DNA of 64,000 nt, from NCBI RefSeq assembly GCF_024808665.1, contig NZ_JANUBZ010000005.1:1-64000 (forward strand). The letters run 5' to 3'. Of the stretch, positions 7,326 to 16,823 are shown piece by piece. The position numbers and the translations under genes are program-made. The first letter of the stretch is position 1. The number at the start of each line of letters is the position of its first letter. The notes under the pieces are model-generated. The model was not told the origin of the DNA, ran no database searches, and saw only the letters and a program-made list of their open reading frames with translations. Origin of the DNA: Mucilaginibacter empetricola (GTDB lineage: Bacteria; Bacteroidota; Bacteroidia; Sphingobacteriales; Sphingobacteriaceae).

Positions 7326-9020
7326 CTATATCACAACACTTGCCTGTAACGATACAGCAAATGCCTTTGAACTTGCGGCGGAAACGGACGAATCATGATC
7401 CTTGTTAAACACTTGCCACTTTTTAGAAGATGACGGATAGCTTTCCTGTACCAGGTTGCCTGCGCCCGTATTGCCACTTACATCAAAGCCGCCACCGCAT
7501 GCAAAACCTGCTGCCACAGCGCTAGGGTTGCCCCATTGCTCGAATACCCCATGGCTACTCCGATAAACGCCTTCGATTGCAAGCAGCGGATCCTTACTCT
7601 TAATTCCTACTGCGAAGGCATGTAGTTTTACGTTGCTGGCAGCTACCTTGTAGTCTGAGCAGGCAGCCTTCCAGGTTTGCTTGCGTAACTGGTTCTCGTT
7701 AAAGTGGCTGGCAGTTAAAAATTTATAAATGCGACTTGTTGTGGCTTCAGAAAGTGCACCACCGCAAGTCAGGACCCATCCATTCGGCAATGTTGCTTCG
7801 GCTTCGTCTCTGCCAATTCCGGCGTTGCTTCCCTTTCCTTCAGCTACCATTATGTCTAAATAATCTTCCGGGTCATGAACGCCCAGGGCATAGCTGGCAA
7901 GTGTATCGCTGGCAGCCGATGGCGACATCAAGTCACGTGCTACTGCGGTCCATCCATCCGGTGCACTTCCGTGATTTGAATTTGGGTAGGAGCCCATCAG
8001 GAAATTATTGCTTCTTTGGGTAACAGTGGCGCCACCGCCAATTATTTTGAAACCGCTTCCCGGCCTTCCTGTAACGGTTACCGGTCTTGAGTTAAACGGA
8101 GCGCTGGCGCCCACAGTGAAAATGGCAGGATGATTAAGGCTGAATGCGAGCATAGTGAGGTCGATATACTTTTTCAACGTTTCGCGGGCAACTCCTTCTG
8201 TCAGCGTAAATATTTCGATAGAATCGGCTATGGCGAAGGTTGTGTCTGCAGTCACTGATTTTACCCATTCGCTAACACCTCTACCATCACTGTTGAATGC
8301 TGCCGCCAGGTGAACATCGCCGCCCCGTACTTTAATTACTTGCTTTATATTTCCCCATTCTTTCTTTATTTCACTTGACGTAGCTATGGTCAACTCTAAC
8401 GATTTACTCGTATAACTGCCCTTTATCTTTGTTGCTGCTTTAGCCCTGCTTTCGAAAGAGCCTGTTTCTACAGAATTGGAAACAAGTACCATGCCACCGG
8501 TTTGTACCCGGGTAACCAGGTGTGTGCCCCATTTTTCGGTAAAGGCCTGCGCATCGGCCAGGCTCGATATTGCTTTCAGTTCGCTTACCATTCTGGGGTG
8601 TAATTGTTCCAGTTTTTCTTCCCTGGTTAAAGCATTGAGCGAAATGATGCCCATTGGGACTACGGCTACATAGGTTGAGTGAAGCGCCGTAAACGACGAG
8701 GTTTCTGTTGTTTCAGTATTCCAGTTGGCTGATGCGCTGAAAACGCCGTAAGAACCTTTGATGCCAACTGAAGCAGAAAAGGTCTCCATACTTTCGATGC
8801 TTGAAGAATGTTCCTGGAAGTCCGAGTCGAAATCTCCGGTGTCGTCGGCAATAGTGATATATTCTGACATATCCCCCCGTCTTACCGTCGTGAGATTGCT
8901 CATCAGGTTTTCGGAAATTGCGGGATTTAAAACATTAAACGACCTGAAGATGTTGTCTTGCGGCCTGAAATTTTGGGCCAACGGCTCTACGGCCGGGCCC
9001 TGAGTGGTAGTCTCTGACAT
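7326..9020 (-). CDS. MACPF (perforin-like) protein with three C-terminal repeats
   Basis: 564 residues. The MACPF/CDC signature is at 164-176 (WGTHLV, six residues on to GG), preceded by amphipathic segments (about 78-125, 190-222) that could be the two membrane-inserting hairpins. Residues about 322-382, 414-474 and 504-560 form three diverged copies of one module: a GGG or GG turn, then a FLxxSYP-type core, a Trp, and a YALGVH or FAVSLQ end. MACPF proteins make membrane pores; in Bacteroidota some are secreted antimicrobial toxins (BSAP family) and Photorhabdus has a similar bacterial member. No signal peptide or lipobox is visible, unlike BSAP proteins, so the export route is unclear. No immunity gene is evident beside it. 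Confidence 0.85.
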   Translation of the reverse strand: MSETTTQGPAVEPLAQNFRPQDNIFRSFNVLNPAISENLMSNLTTVRRGDMSEYITIADDTGDFDSDFQEHSSSIESMETFSASVGIKGSYGVFSASANWNTETTETSSFTALHSTYVAVVPMGIISLNALTREEKLEQLHPRMVSELKAISSLADAQAFTEKWGTHLVTRVQTGGMVLVSNSVETGSFESRAKAATKIKGSYTSKSLELTIATSSEIKKEWGNIKQVIKVRGGDVHLAAAFNSDGRGVSEWVKSVTADTTFAIADSIEIFTLTEGVARETLKKYIDLTMLAFSLNHPAIFTVGASAPFNSRPVTVTGRPGSGFKIIGGGATVTQRSNNFLMGSYPNSNHGSAPDGWTAVARDLMSPSAASDTLASYALGVHDPEDYLDIMVAEGKGSNAGIGRDEAEATLPNGWVLTCGGALSEATTSRIYKFLTASHFNENQLRKQTWKAACSDYKVAASNVKLHAFAVGIKSKDPLLAIEGVYRSSHGVFEQWGNPSAVAAGFACGGGFDVSGNTGAGNLVQESYPSSSKKWQVFNKDHDSSVSAASSKAFAVSLQASVVI

Positions 9021-9574
9021 GATTTAGGTATAATATGGTTATTCCTACTCTGTTTCGGCTTTTCGGATTCCGCCTTTTTTAATTGCGTTGTGAAAACTGA
9101 AACTATCGGAGGGGTAATATCTTCAGACCTGTAATTTTCGGGGCAAAAATGAGGTCATCCCGATTCCGGGTTTCGCTGGATAATAAGGTATTAGGTTATT
9201 TATATATAAAGTTAACGCTTTCAGGTAATTAGATGCAAGAGCTATTTTAAAATATAATTGCATATCAGACTCAGCTTTATTTTTTTGATTAAATGATGTG
9301 GAAGAATATAAAGGTTGGTTGGATGGGAGTGTGGTGTTATCGAAGTGGATTTGATCAAAATCAATAATAAACAAAACCACTTACTAGTGGAATTTTATAA
9401 CAGGTGATAGAATAATAGGCGTTGTTAAAGTATAATTGTGGTAAATAAGCCATTAAATTGATCGTTTGCTTAATATTTTGATATGGCCTTATCTGCGCCT
9501 ACGCGTCTCTTAACCAATTAATTCAGTTAAAAATCTATTTTTTAATAATTTATAAAAAAATAACTCATTAACTA
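9021..9574. other. 550-bp gene-free region between the MACPF gene and the ribosomal operon
   Basis: AT-rich, with no supported ORF; an 85-codon minus-strand frame at 9123-9380 has no recognisable features. It must contain the MACPF promoter (leftward). The rplC promoter begins at 9575. The expected neighbour of rplC, rpsJ (S10), is not here. Confidence 0.6.
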
Positions 9575-9605
9575 TTTGACAATTAATCTGAAATGTCTAT
9601 CTTTG
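9575..9605 (+). promoter_or_regulatory. Promoter of the ribosomal protein operon
   Basis: TTTGAC at 9575-9580 and TATCTTTG at 9598-9605 fit the Bacteroidota housekeeping consensus TTTG/TAnnTTTG with a 19-base spacer. Transcription should start about 9612. The leader then contains CGAAGC/GCTTCG (9637-9642 with 9649-9654), a small hairpin that could take part in control of rplC. Confidence 0.85.
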
Positions 9606-9678
9606 CCGTCCCTTTACGGGGGATAATTGCCTTGAACGAAGCCCTACTGCTTCGATGGGCACAAATAAAAGAAAGAAA

Positions 9679-10296
9679 ATGTCAGGAATAATTGGTAAAA
9701 AGGTAGGAATGACCAGCATTTTCGATGAAACAGGGAAAAACATTCCCTGCACGGTAATCGAAGCTGGCCCTTGTGTTGTAACACAGATAAGATCTGTTGA
9801 TACAGATGGATATGCAGCTGTTCAGTTGGCATATGGTGAGCAAAAAGACAAACACACTACAGCTCCTTTAAAAGGACACTTCCAAAAAGCCGGTACTACA
9901 CCAAAACGTAAGCTGGTTGAATTCAAAACTTTCGAGGATCAAAAATCATTAGGTGACACTATTACTGTTGGTATTTTTGAAATCGGTGATTTTGTGGATG
10001 TTGTTGGTACTTCAAAAGGTAAAGGCTTTCAGGGTGTGGTAAAACGTCACGGTTTCGGTGGTGTGGGTATGCAAACTCACGGTCAGCATAACCGTTTACG
10101 TGCGCCAGGTTCTTTGGGTGCTTCATCATGGCCTTCACGCGTATTTAAAGGTATGCGTATGGCCGGTCAAATGGGTAACGAGCGTGTAAAGATTCAAAAC
10201 TTACAGGTAGTTAAAGTATTTGCCGAGCAGAATCTGTTAGTAGTTAAAGGTTCCATCCCAGGAGCTAAGGGTTCATTCGTAATAGTGGATAAATAA
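9679..10296 (+). CDS. rplC: 50S ribosomal protein L3
   Basis: Early-assembly protein of the large subunit, near the peptidyl transferase centre. The start at 9679 gives [15 protein letters not shown], the family N-terminus; an in-frame ATG at 9655 would add eight residues not seen in the family. The segment [15 protein letters not shown] and the preceding [21 protein letters not shown] (split here as two motifs) are the typical L3 core, including the glutamine normally methylated in some bacteria. It is the first gene of the operon, following a strong promoter; rpsJ, its usual predecessor, is absent. Confidence 0.97.
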   Translation: MSGIIGKKVGMTSIFDETGKNIPCTVIEAGPCVVTQIRSVDTDGYAAVQLAYGEQKDKHTTAPLKGHFQKAGTTPKRKLVEFKTFEDQKSLGDTITVGIFEIGDFVDVVGTSKGKGFQGVVKRHGFGGVGMQTHGQHNRLRAPGSLGASSWPSRVFKGMRMAGQMGNERVKIQNLQVVKVFAEQNLLVVKGSIPGAKGSFVIVDK

Positions 10297-10297
10297 G

Positions 10298-10927
10298 ATG
10301 GAAGTTAACGTATTAAATGTATCAGGTAAAGAAACAGGTGCCAAGGTGCAACTTCCTGAATCCGTATTCGGTATTGAGCCAAACGATCACGCTATCTATC
10401 TTGATGTTAAGCAGTTTTTAGCTAACCAACGTCAAGGTACACACAAGTCAAAACAGCGTAACGAAATTGCAGGTTCAACCCGCAAACTATATAAGCAAAA
10501 AGGTACCGGTGGTGCCCGTGCAGGTAGTATCAAATCGCCATTGTTTAATGGTGGTGGCCGTGTATTTGGTCCGCAACCACGCGATTACAGCTTTAAATTG
10601 AATAAAAAATTAAAAGCTTTAGCACGTAAATCAGCTTTATCATACAAAGCAAAAGACAGCAGCATAGTAGTTGTAGAAGACTTTACTTTTGATTCTGTCA
10701 AAACAAAGAGCTATATACAGCTTACAGCAGATCTTAATGTTAGTGATGTAAAAACACTTTTAGTATTAGGCGCTGCAAATAACAATGTTTATTTATCAAG
10801 CAGGAACCTGAAAAAAACTAAGGTTATTATTGCGGAACAGTTAAATACATATGATGTATTAAATGCTGGAAAGCTTATTTTAACTACAGGTGCCCTTAAA
10901 ACTTTGGAGGAAGCATTAGCTAAGTAA
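10298..10927 (+). CDS. rplD: 50S ribosomal protein L4
   Basis: 209 residues, normal length. The N-terminus ([14 protein letters not shown]) and the RNA-binding loop with [19 protein letters not shown] and [14 protein letters not shown] are diagnostic; this loop reaches into the peptide exit tunnel. In E. coli L4 also represses its own S10 operon; no equivalent site can be recognised here. Begins one base after the rplC stop. Confidence 0.97.
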   Translation: MEVNVLNVSGKETGAKVQLPESVFGIEPNDHAIYLDVKQFLANQRQGTHKSKQRNEIAGSTRKLYKQKGTGGARAGSIKSPLFNGGGRVFGPQPRDYSFKLNKKLKALARKSALSYKAKDSSIVVVEDFTFDSVKTKSYIQLTADLNVSDVKTLLVLGAANNNVYLSSRNLKKTKVIIAEQLNTYDVLNAGKLILTTGALKTLEEALAK

Positions 10928-10929
10928 TT

Positions 10930-11220
10930 ATGGAAATTTTAAAGAAACCTTTACTTACTGAAAAAGTAACTCAATTAACCGAGAAGCTTAACCGTTATGC
11001 TTTCAAAGTTGATCACAGAGCAAATAAAATTCAGATAAAAGGCGCTATTGAAGCGATGTATGGTGTTACCGTGAAAGCTGTGAACACTATGAAATACGTT
11101 GGTAAACTAAAGACGCGTAATACTAAGGCAGGTGCCGTAAGCGGCCGCGCTGCAACTTACAAAAAAGCGATCATTACGTTGAAAGACGGAGAAATAATAG
11201 ATTTTTACAGCGGTATATAA
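10930..11220 (+). CDS. rplW: 50S ribosomal protein L23
   Basis: 96 residues. LKKPLLTEKVT at the start and RYAFKVDHRANKIQIKGAIE are family motifs. L23 sits at the exit of the peptide tunnel, where trigger factor and SRP dock. It begins 2 bases after rplD, so the two are certainly co-transcribed. Confidence 0.96.
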   Translation: MEILKKPLLTEKVTQLTEKLNRYAFKVDHRANKIQIKGAIEAMYGVTVKAVNTMKYVGKLKTRNTKAGAVSGRAATYKKAIITLKDGEIIDFYSGI

Positions 11221-11229
11221 TATATAGAG

Positions 11230-12057
11230 ATGGCAGTTAAAAGATTTAAACCGGTCACTCCGGGTACCCGCTTCCGCATAGATACTTCTACGTCGGACAT
11301 TACAACAAACGTTCCTGAAAAATCGTTGGTTGTTTCGGCTAACACAAGATCAGGCGGACGTAACAACAGCGGTAAAATGACCATGCGCTATTTGGGTGGT
11401 GGCCATAAACAAGCTTACAGGTTAATTGATTTCAAACGCAATAAATTTGATATCCCTGCAAAAGTAGCAACTATCGAGTATGATCCTAACCGTTCTGCAC
11501 GTATAGCACTGTTACACTTTGTTGACGGAGAAAAAAGATATATGATTGCTCCTGAAGGATTAACCGTAGGAATGGTTGTAGTATCAGGCGAGAATGCAGC
11601 TCCTGAAGTTGGTAACACGTTACCATTAAAGAGCATCCCTCTTGGTTCTATCATCCACAACATTGAGTTAAATCCAGGTCAGGGTGGTACAATTGCACGC
11701 AGTGCAGGTACTTATGCCCAGCTATCGGCACGTGATGGTAAATATGCCATCATCAAATTGCCATCAGGCGAAACACGTATGATATTGTCAACTTGCTTGG
11801 CTACTATCGGTACCGTTTCAAATGGTGAAAAAGCTAACGCTGTATTGGGTAAAGCTGGTCGCAATCGCTGGTTAGGCCGCAGACCAAGAGTTCGTGGTGT
11901 TGCTATGAACCCGGTAGATCACCCTATGGGTGGTGGTGAAGGAAGGGCCTCAGGTGGTCATCCACGTTCACGTAAAGGTTTATTAGCTAAAGGCTACAAA
12001 ACTCGTGACAAAAAGAAATCATCGGATCGTTATATCATTGAAAGAAGGAAAAAATAA
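11230..12057 (+). CDS. rplB: 50S ribosomal protein L2
   Basis: 275 residues, normal length. It contains [18 protein letters not shown], and near the C-terminus [18 protein letters not shown] with the conserved histidine close to the peptidyl transferase centre, followed by the basic tail. It is needed for subunit association and tRNA binding. Its TAA overlaps the ATG of rpsS by one base (TAATG), giving translational coupling. Confidence 0.98.
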   Translation: MAVKRFKPVTPGTRFRIDTSTSDITTNVPEKSLVVSANTRSGGRNNSGKMTMRYLGGGHKQAYRLIDFKRNKFDIPAKVATIEYDPNRSARIALLHFVDGEKRYMIAPEGLTVGMVVVSGENAAPEVGNTLPLKSIPLGSIIHNIELNPGQGGTIARSAGTYAQLSARDGKYAIIKLPSGETRMILSTCLATIGTVSNGEKANAVLGKAGRNRWLGRRPRVRGVAMNPVDHPMGGGEGRASGGHPRSRKGLLAKGYKTRDKKKSSDRYIIERRKK

Positions 12058-12323
12058 TGGCTCGTTCAATTAAAAAAGGACCTTACATCGATCATAACTT
12101 AGACAAGAAAGTTATGGTACTGAATGATTCAAATAAGAAATCGGTTGTAAAAACATGGTCAAGACGTTCCATGATCTCTCCGGATTTCGTTGGTCATACA
12201 TTCGCAGTACACAACGGTAATAAATTTATCCCAGTGTACGTAACAGAAAACATGGTTGGACACAAGCTGGGAGAGTTTGCACCAACACGTACATTCCGTG
12301 GTCACGCAGAAAAGAAAAAATAA
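12057..12323 (+). CDS. rpsS: 30S ribosomal protein S19
   Basis: 88 residues, starting [12 protein letters not shown] and containing [23 protein letters not shown], the family core (shown in part). It sits in the head of the small subunit with S13 near the A site. It is coupled to rplB by a one-base overlap and followed 3 bases later by rplV. Confidence 0.97.
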   Translation: MARSIKKGPYIDHNLDKKVMVLNDSNKKSVVKTWSRRSMISPDFVGHTFAVHNGNKFIPVYVTENMVGHKLGEFAPTRTFRGHAEKKK

Positions 12324-12326
12324 GGC

Positions 12327-12755
12327 ATGGAAGCAACAACTAAAATCAAAAAGTCTGTACTAATCAGGCAACAAAAGGAAGCTGCGAAAGCCCAGGTTGG
12401 TGGCGCTTCTATTGCCAAGTTACAGGACTGCCCAACTTCACCACGTAAAATGCGTTTGGTGGTTGATTTAATCCGCGGTGTAAACGTTGAGAAAGCGTTA
12501 TACATCCTTAAATTCACAAATAAAGAAGCTGCAATTCGCGTTGAAAAGCTTTTGTTATCAGCTATTAAAAACTGGGAAGCAAAAAACGAAGACAAAAGAG
12601 TTGAAGACAGCAACTTATATGTAAAAGAGGTTTCAGTAGGCGGTGGTCGTCAGTTAAAGAGGTTACGCCCTGCTCCGCAAGGAAGAGGATACCGTATCCG
12701 CAAACGCTCAAACCACGTACACCTGATCGTAGATAGTAAAAACGATAACAATTAA
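12327..12755 (+). CDS. rplV: 50S ribosomal protein L22
   Basis: 142 residues, longer than the about 110 of E. coli, with an N-terminal extension of about 30 charged residues. The core [14 protein letters not shown] and the C-terminal hairpin with [17 protein letters not shown], which lines the exit tunnel, are clear. Mutations in this hairpin give macrolide resistance in other bacteria; none can be judged here. Confidence 0.96.
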   Translation: MEATTKIKKSVLIRQQKEAAKAQVGGASIAKLQDCPTSPRKMRLVVDLIRGVNVEKALYILKFTNKEAAIRVEKLLLSAIKNWEAKNEDKRVEDSNLYVKEVSVGGGRQLKRLRPAPQGRGYRIRKRSNHVHLIVDSKNDNN

Positions 12756-12761
12756 TTTGAA

Positions 12762-13664
12762 ATGGGACAGAAAGCACATCCAATAGGTAACAGATTAGGA
12801 ATCATCAGAGGTTGGGATTCTAATTGGTTCGGTGGCAATCACTATGCCGACAAATTAGTTGAAGATGAAAAGATCCGCAAGTATCTTTCAGCTCGTATCT
12901 CAAAAGGTGGCGTATCAAAAATAGTTATCGAGCGTACTTTAAAACGTATCACTGTAACTATCCACACTGCCCGTCCGGGTATCGTTATCGGTAAAGGCGG
13001 TCAGGAAGTTGATAAGATCAAAGAAGAGCTAAAAAAACTAACTAAAAAGGAAGTTCAGATCAACATATTTGAGATCAAACGTCCTGAGCTTGACGCACAA
13101 TTAGTTGCAGAAGGTATTGCAAAACAGTTAGAAGCACGTATTTCATTCCGTCGCGCCATGAAAACCACTATAGCTTCAACCATGAGAATGGGTGCTGAAG
13201 GTATTAAAGTGATGACATCAGGTCGTTTAGGCGGTGCTGAGATGGCTCGTACAGAACAATATAAAGAAGGAAGAATTCCTCTACATACTTTCCGTGCCGA
13301 TATTGATTACGCACTGGCAGAAGCATTAACTACTTATGGTAAAATAGGTGTTAAAGTTTGGATCTGCAAAGGCGAAGTTTATGGCAAACGCGACTTATCA
13401 CCAAACATTGGTGGTACAAGCTCAGCCAGCGGTAAAGGCGGACGCCCTGAAGGCGCGGCAGCATTTGGCGGTCGTGGTAACGAAAGAGGCGGCGAGCGCG
13501 GTGGTGAACGCAGAGGCGACCGTAAACCAGGTGGCGATCGTAGAGGTGGTCCAGGTGCTGGTGGCCAGGGCGGAAATCGCGGTGGCGGCAATCGTCCGGG
13601 AGGACAAGGTGGTGGTCCGAATCGTGGTGGCGGAAATCGTCCGGGCGGCCCAGGAAAGAGATAA
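12762..13664 (+). CDS. rpsC: 30S ribosomal protein S3 with a Gly/Arg-rich C-terminal tail
   Basis: 300 residues; the standard part (1 to about 216) has the KH domain with [14 protein letters not shown] and the S3 C-terminal domain ending [17 protein letters not shown]. Then comes an extra tail of about 84 residues made almost only of G, R, P, N, E and A, with repeated RGG and GGNR units (about 217-300). S3 lines the mRNA entry tunnel, so the tail would project near incoming mRNA. The tail is locally GC-rich compared with the rest of the operon, and produces long shadow frames on the other strand. Its sequence suggests a flexible RNA-binding RGG-type region. Confidence 0.96.
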   Translation: MGQKAHPIGNRLGIIRGWDSNWFGGNHYADKLVEDEKIRKYLSARISKGGVSKIVIERTLKRITVTIHTARPGIVIGKGGQEVDKIKEELKKLTKKEVQINIFEIKRPELDAQLVAEGIAKQLEARISFRRAMKTTIASTMRMGAEGIKVMTSGRLGGAEMARTEQYKEGRIPLHTFRADIDYALAEALTTYGKIGVKVWICKGEVYGKRDLSPNIGGTSSASGKGGRPEGAAAFGGRGNERGGERGGERRGDRKPGGDRRGGPGAGGQGGNRGGGNRPGGQGGGPNRGGGNRPGGPGKR

Positions 13665-13711
13665 TAAATAGAGTAGAAAAAATATATCGCGAGATATAAA
13701 AGCTTAAGAAA

Positions 13712-14134
13712 ATGCTACAGCCAAAAAGAACGAAGTTCAGAAAGATGCAAAAAGGCAAAATGAAAGGTAACGCCAGTCGTGGCGCTGAGCTTTCATTCGG
13801 ATCTTTCGGTATAAAATCACTCGAGCCGGCCTGGATCACCAGCCGTCAAATCGAAGCTGCACGTATTGCTGTAACACGTTTTATGAAACGTGAGGGACAG
13901 GTATGGATCAGAATATTTCCTGATAAACCTGTAACTAAAAAACCAGCAGAAGTACGTATGGGTAAAGGTAAAGGTGCTCCAGAGTACTGGGTAGCGGTAG
14001 TTCGCCCGGGAAGGATCATCTTCGAAGCAGAAGGTGTACCGTTGGAGACAGCTAAAGAGGCATTACGCCTGGCCGCACAAAAGTTACCTGTGCAAACAAG
14101 ATTTATAGTACGTAGAGATTACGTAGAAGCATAA
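13712..14134 (+). CDS. rplP: 50S ribosomal protein L16
   Basis: 140 residues, normal length. It starts [19 protein letters not shown], followed by [22 protein letters not shown], the conserved L16 core (shown in part), and [21 protein letters not shown]16 sits near the A-site tRNA and its arginine can be hydroxylated in E. coli. The 47-bp gap after rpsC carries no obvious control element. Confidence 0.97.
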   Translation: MLQPKRTKFRKMQKGKMKGNASRGAELSFGSFGIKSLEPAWITSRQIEAARIAVTRFMKREGQVWIRIFPDKPVTKKPAEVRMGKGKGAPEYWVAVVRPGRIIFEAEGVPLETAKEALRLAAQKLPVQTRFIVRRDYVEA

Positions 14135-14138
14135 ATAA

Positions 14139-14214
14139 AAAAGTTAGCAGTTTTGAGTTTGCAGTTATCAGTTGGATAAAGCGTGCTTGAAACTAAAAAC
14201 TCAAAAAACTAATA
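14139..14214. repeat. Short-word inverted-repeat spacer between rplP and rpmC
   Basis: The left half (TTAGCAGTTTTGAGTTTGCAG) faces the right half (GAAACTAAAAACTCAAAAAAC), giving an imperfect inverted repeat built from short repeated words. No ORF. It resembles other word-like spacers in this window. Confidence 0.5.
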
Positions 14215-14220
14215 AAGAAA

Positions 14221-14424
14221 ATGAAAAACTCAGAAATTTTGGAGTTGTCAACTGAAGAATTGGTTGCCAGGATCGGAGAGGAAAGAACAAATCTTACCAA
14301 ACTGAAATTTGCACACGCGGTTTCTGCTATTGAAAACCCTACCCGTATTACAAAAGTACGTAAGGACATCGCTCGTTTAAATACTGAAATAACAAAGCGC
14401 AAAGCGGCGTCAGCTTCTGAATAA
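14221..14424 (+). CDS. rpmC: 50S ribosomal protein L29
   Basis: 67 residues, a small two-helix coiled hairpin. It starts MKNSEILELSTEELVARI and has NPTRITKVRKDIARLNTE, the conserved second-helix motif. It binds near L23 at the exit tunnel. An 86-bp spacer separates it from rplP, unusually long for this operon. Confidence 0.95.
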   Translation: MKNSEILELSTEELVARIGEERTNLTKLKFAHAVSAIENPTRITKVRKDIARLNTEITKRKAASASE

Positions 14425-14443
14425 TTTTTAAACGTTGATAGAA

Positions 14444-14698
14444 ATGGAAAGAAATTTAAGAAAAACACGTACCGGTTTGGTAGTTAGCAGTAAGATGGAA
14501 AAATCTATTGTTGTTGCGGTAGAAAGGAAAGTAAAACACCCTATCTATGGTAAATTCGTTAAGAAAACTACCAAATTTATGGCTCATGATGAAGCCAATA
14601 CTTGTGGCGTAGGCGATACCGTATTGATTATGGAAACCCGCCCGCTTAGCAAAAACAAAAACTGGAGATTAGTTCAAATTTTAGAAAGGGCTAAATAA
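14444..14698 (+). CDS. rpsQ: 30S ribosomal protein S17
   Basis: 84 residues from the ATG at 14444 ([11 protein letters not shown]), which matches the family start; the open frame continues upstream to a TTG at 14435 but this is unlikely to be used. Core motifs: [20 protein letters not shown] and the [10 protein letters not shown] segment. It is an OB-fold protein binding 16S rRNA helices 7 and 11. It ends one base before rplN. Confidence 0.95.
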   Translation: MERNLRKTRTGLVVSSKMEKSIVVAVERKVKHPIYGKFVKKTTKFMAHDEANTCGVGDTVLIMETRPLSKNKNWRLVQILERAK

Positions 14699-14699
14699 G

Positions 14700-15068
14700 A
14701 TGGTACAACAGGAATCAAGATTAAACGTAGCCGATAACAGTGGCGCTAAAGAAGTTTTAGTGATCCGTGTTTTGGGTGGTACCGGTAAAAGGTATGCATC
14801 AATTGGCGATAAGATAGTAGTTACCGTAAAAAGCGCTTTGCCATCGGGCAACGTAAAAAAAGGTACCGTTTCAAAAGCTGTAGTGGTTAGAACTAAGAAA
14901 GAGATTCGCAGGAAAGATGGTTCATATATCCGTTTTGATGACAATGCCGCGGTTTTGTTAAACAACCAGGATGAGCCAAGAGGCACACGTATCTTCGGCC
15001 CTGTTGCAAGAGAATTACGTGAGAAACAATTTATGAAAATTGTATCATTAGCACCGGAGGTATTGTAA
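14700..15068 (+). CDS. rplN: 50S ribosomal protein L14
   Basis: 122 residues, normal length. It starts [18 protein letters not shown] and ends with [23 protein letters not shown] (shown in part as motifs), both diagnostic. It forms an intersubunit bridge with L19 and is the binding site of the silencing factor RsfS in other bacteria. Confidence 0.97.
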   Translation: MVQQESRLNVADNSGAKEVLVIRVLGGTGKRYASIGDKIVVTVKSALPSGNVKKGTVSKAVVVRTKKEIRRKDGSYIRFDDNAAVLLNNQDEPRGTRIFGPVARELREKQFMKIVSLAPEVL

Positions 15069-15069
15069 C

Positions 15070-15414
15070 ATGGAAAAGAAAAAACACGCACAACCTACCA
15101 AATTAAAGATCAAAAAAGGTGATCTGGTAAAGGTTATAGCCGGCGATTCAAAAGGATCAGAAGGTAAAATATTAGAGGTAATTTTAGAGAAAGGCCGCGC
15201 TATTGTAGAAGGTGCCAATTTGGTATCAAAACATACCAAGCCTAACGCAGCAAAACCTAACGGTGGAATTGTTAAGCAGGAAGCTGCTATTCACATTTCA
15301 AACCTGATGCTGGTTGATCCTAAATCAGGAAAACCAACCCGCGTTGGCCGTAAAAGAAATGATGCCGGTAAATTAGTTCGAATTGCAAAAATATCAGGAG
15401 AGGAAATTAAGTAA
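15070..15414 (+). CDS. rplX: 50S ribosomal protein L24
   Basis: 114 residues with the KOW motif [20 protein letters not shown] near the N-terminus, followed by the typical [14 protein letters not shown]. It initiates large-subunit assembly. Its last base overlaps the ATG of rplE (TAATG), so translation is coupled. Confidence 0.96.
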   Translation: MEKKKHAQPTKLKIKKGDLVKVIAGDSKGSEGKILEVILEKGRAIVEGANLVSKHTKPNAAKPNGGIVKQEAAIHISNLMLVDPKSGKPTRVGRKRNDAGKLVRIAKISGEEIK

Positions 15415-15977
15415 TGGAATACGTACCAAGATTAAAAACGAAGTATAAGGACGAAATTCGTACAGCACTGAAAGACAAATTTCAGTACAAAAGCGTTATG
15501 CAGGTTCCTAAACTTGAGAAAATCGCTATCAACCAGGGTGTTGGTGGTGCTACTACTGATAAAAAACTGATTGAAAGTACAATTACTGAATTGACTACTA
15601 TTACTGGTCAGCAGGCTGTGTCTTCAAAATCTAAAAAAGATATTTCAAACTTCAAGTTACGTAAAAACATGCCTATCGGCGTACGTGTTACACTGCGTGA
15701 CAATACCATGTATGAGTTTCTTGATCGCTTGATCGCAGTTGCTTTACCTCGTATCCGCGATTTCAAAGGTATCAATGATAAAGGTTTTGATGGCCGCGGA
15801 AACTATACTTTAGGTGTATCAGAGCAAATTATATTCCCTGAGATTAATATCGATAAGATTAACAAAATTCAGGGTATGGATATTACCTTTGTTACCTCTG
15901 CAACAAATGATGTTGAAGCATTGGAGTTGTTGAAACAATTTGGATTACCATTTAAAAATCAAAATAATAATGGCTAA
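15414..15977 (+). CDS. rplE: 50S ribosomal protein L5
   Basis: 187 residues, containing [21 protein letters not shown] near the start and [16 protein letters not shown] near the end, as in the family. It is part of the central protuberance and binds 5S rRNA with L18. It overlaps rplX by one base and rpsN by eight bases (ATGGCTAA). Confidence 0.97.
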   Translation: MEYVPRLKTKYKDEIRTALKDKFQYKSVMQVPKLEKIAINQGVGGATTDKKLIESTITELTTITGQQAVSSKSKKDISNFKLRKNMPIGVRVTLRDNTMYEFLDRLIAVALPRIRDFKGINDKGFDGRGNYTLGVSEQIIFPEINIDKINKIQGMDITFVTSATNDVEALELLKQFGLPFKNQNNNG

Positions 15978-16239
15978 AGAAGGTGTAAAAGCACGTGAAT
16001 TAAAACGCGCTAAATTAGTAGCTAAATACGCTGAAAAAAGAGCTGCTCTTAAAGAAGCAGGTGATTATGCAGCTTTAGATAAATTGCCAAAAGCAGCATC
16101 ACCGGTTAAATTGCACAACCGTTGCAAATTAACAGGCCGTCCTCGTGGTTATATGCGTCAATTTGGCATTTCGCGTGTTACATTCCGTGAAATGGCTCTT
16201 GAAGGCAAAATCCCGGGAGTAAAGAAAGCAAGCTGGTAG
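15970..16239 (+). CDS. rpsN: 30S ribosomal protein S14 (zinc-free type)
   Basis: 89 residues starting [17 protein letters not shown] at 15970; an in-frame ATG at 15940 lies inside rplE and is not used. The C-terminal half [19 protein letters not shown] is diagnostic. It is the longer form with no CxxC pairs, so it does not need zinc. It overlaps the rplE stop by eight bases. Confidence 0.96.
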   Translation: MAKEGVKARELKRAKLVAKYAEKRAALKEAGDYAALDKLPKAASPVKLHNRCKLTGRPRGYMRQFGISRVTFREMALEGKIPGVKKASW

Positions 16240-16240
16240 T

Positions 16241-16358
16241 TTGAATTCGGATTTCGGAAGTACAATTTCGGAATTTGATGTTGAAAGAAAGACAAACTCG
16301 GATAGGGGAAATAGAAATTGGAATAGATCCGAAATCGAAACTCCGAAATCTGAAATAA
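16241..16358. repeat. TTCGGAAT-word inverted-repeat spacer in the ribosomal operon
   Basis: Left part has TTCGGATTTCGGAAG and TTTCGGAATTTG words; right part has TCCGAAATC and CTCCGAAATCTG, their complements, so the whole spacer can fold back on itself. The 20-mer at 16328-16347 is the exact reverse complement of 3476-3495. No coding function. Confidence 0.7.
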
Positions 16359-16407
16359 AGATTAACCGATAGCAGGTCTACGGAAACCACTATCATAAAA
16401 CAATAAA

Positions 16408-16806
16408 ATGAATACAGATCCAATCGCAGATTATCTTACAAGAGTAAGGAATGCTATTAAGGCCAACCATCGGGTTGTTGAAATTCCTGCATCAAATCTG
16501 AAAAAGGAAATCACTAAGGTGCTTTTCGACAAAGGTTACATTGCTAATTTTAAGTTTGAAGACAATGGTCCTCAAGGCACTATCAAAGTTGCTTTGAAAT
16601 ACCACCCGATAACTAAAATTTCTGCTATACGCAGCATCTCGCGCATCAGTAAACCAGGTTTGAGAAAATACGCAGGCATGGATAATTTGCCAAGAGTATT
16701 AAATGGTTTAGGTATCGCCATCCTGTCAACTTCTAAAGGTATAATGACCGATAAAGAAGCTCGTCAGCAAAATGTTGGTGGTGAGGTTTTATGCTACGTT
16801 TATTAA
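16408..16806 (+). CDS. rpsH: 30S ribosomal protein S8
   Basis: 132 residues, normal length, starting [17 protein letters not shown] and ending with [22 protein letters not shown] (motif [10 protein letters not shown]). S8 organises the central domain of 16S rRNA and, in E. coli, represses the spc operon at rplE. A 168-bp repeat-filled spacer separates it from rpsN. Confidence 0.97.
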   Translation: MNTDPIADYLTRVRNAIKANHRVVEIPASNLKKEITKVLFDKGYIANFKFEDNGPQGTIKVALKYHPITKISAIRSISRISKPGLRKYAGMDNLPRVLNGLGIAILSTSKGIMTDKEARQQNVGGEVLCYVY

Positions 16807-16807
16807 T

Positions 16808-16823
16808 AGGAGGAAATTAAACA
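16808..16823 (+). promoter_or_regulatory. Canonical Shine-Dalgarno before rplF
   Basis: AGGAGG at 16808-16813 with a 10-base spacing to the ATG of rplF. Most genes in this window lack such a site, as expected in Bacteroidota, whose ribosomes hide the anti-SD. A full match here is therefore notable, though it could be chance. Confidence 0.6.

Noticed and set aside
9123..9380. 85-codon minus-strand frame before the MACPF gene
   Set aside because: No domain, no start signal, and composition like the AT-rich spacer; it is more likely a chance frame.
9655..9678. Earlier ATG for rplC
   Set aside because: It adds eight residues not seen in L3 and the second ATG gives the family start MSGIIGKK.
13351..13839. 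162-codon minus-strand frame over the rpsC tail
   Set aside because: It lies wholly over the Gly/Arg-rich part of rpsC and the rplP start; the open frame comes from the GC-rich repeats and gives no recognisable protein.
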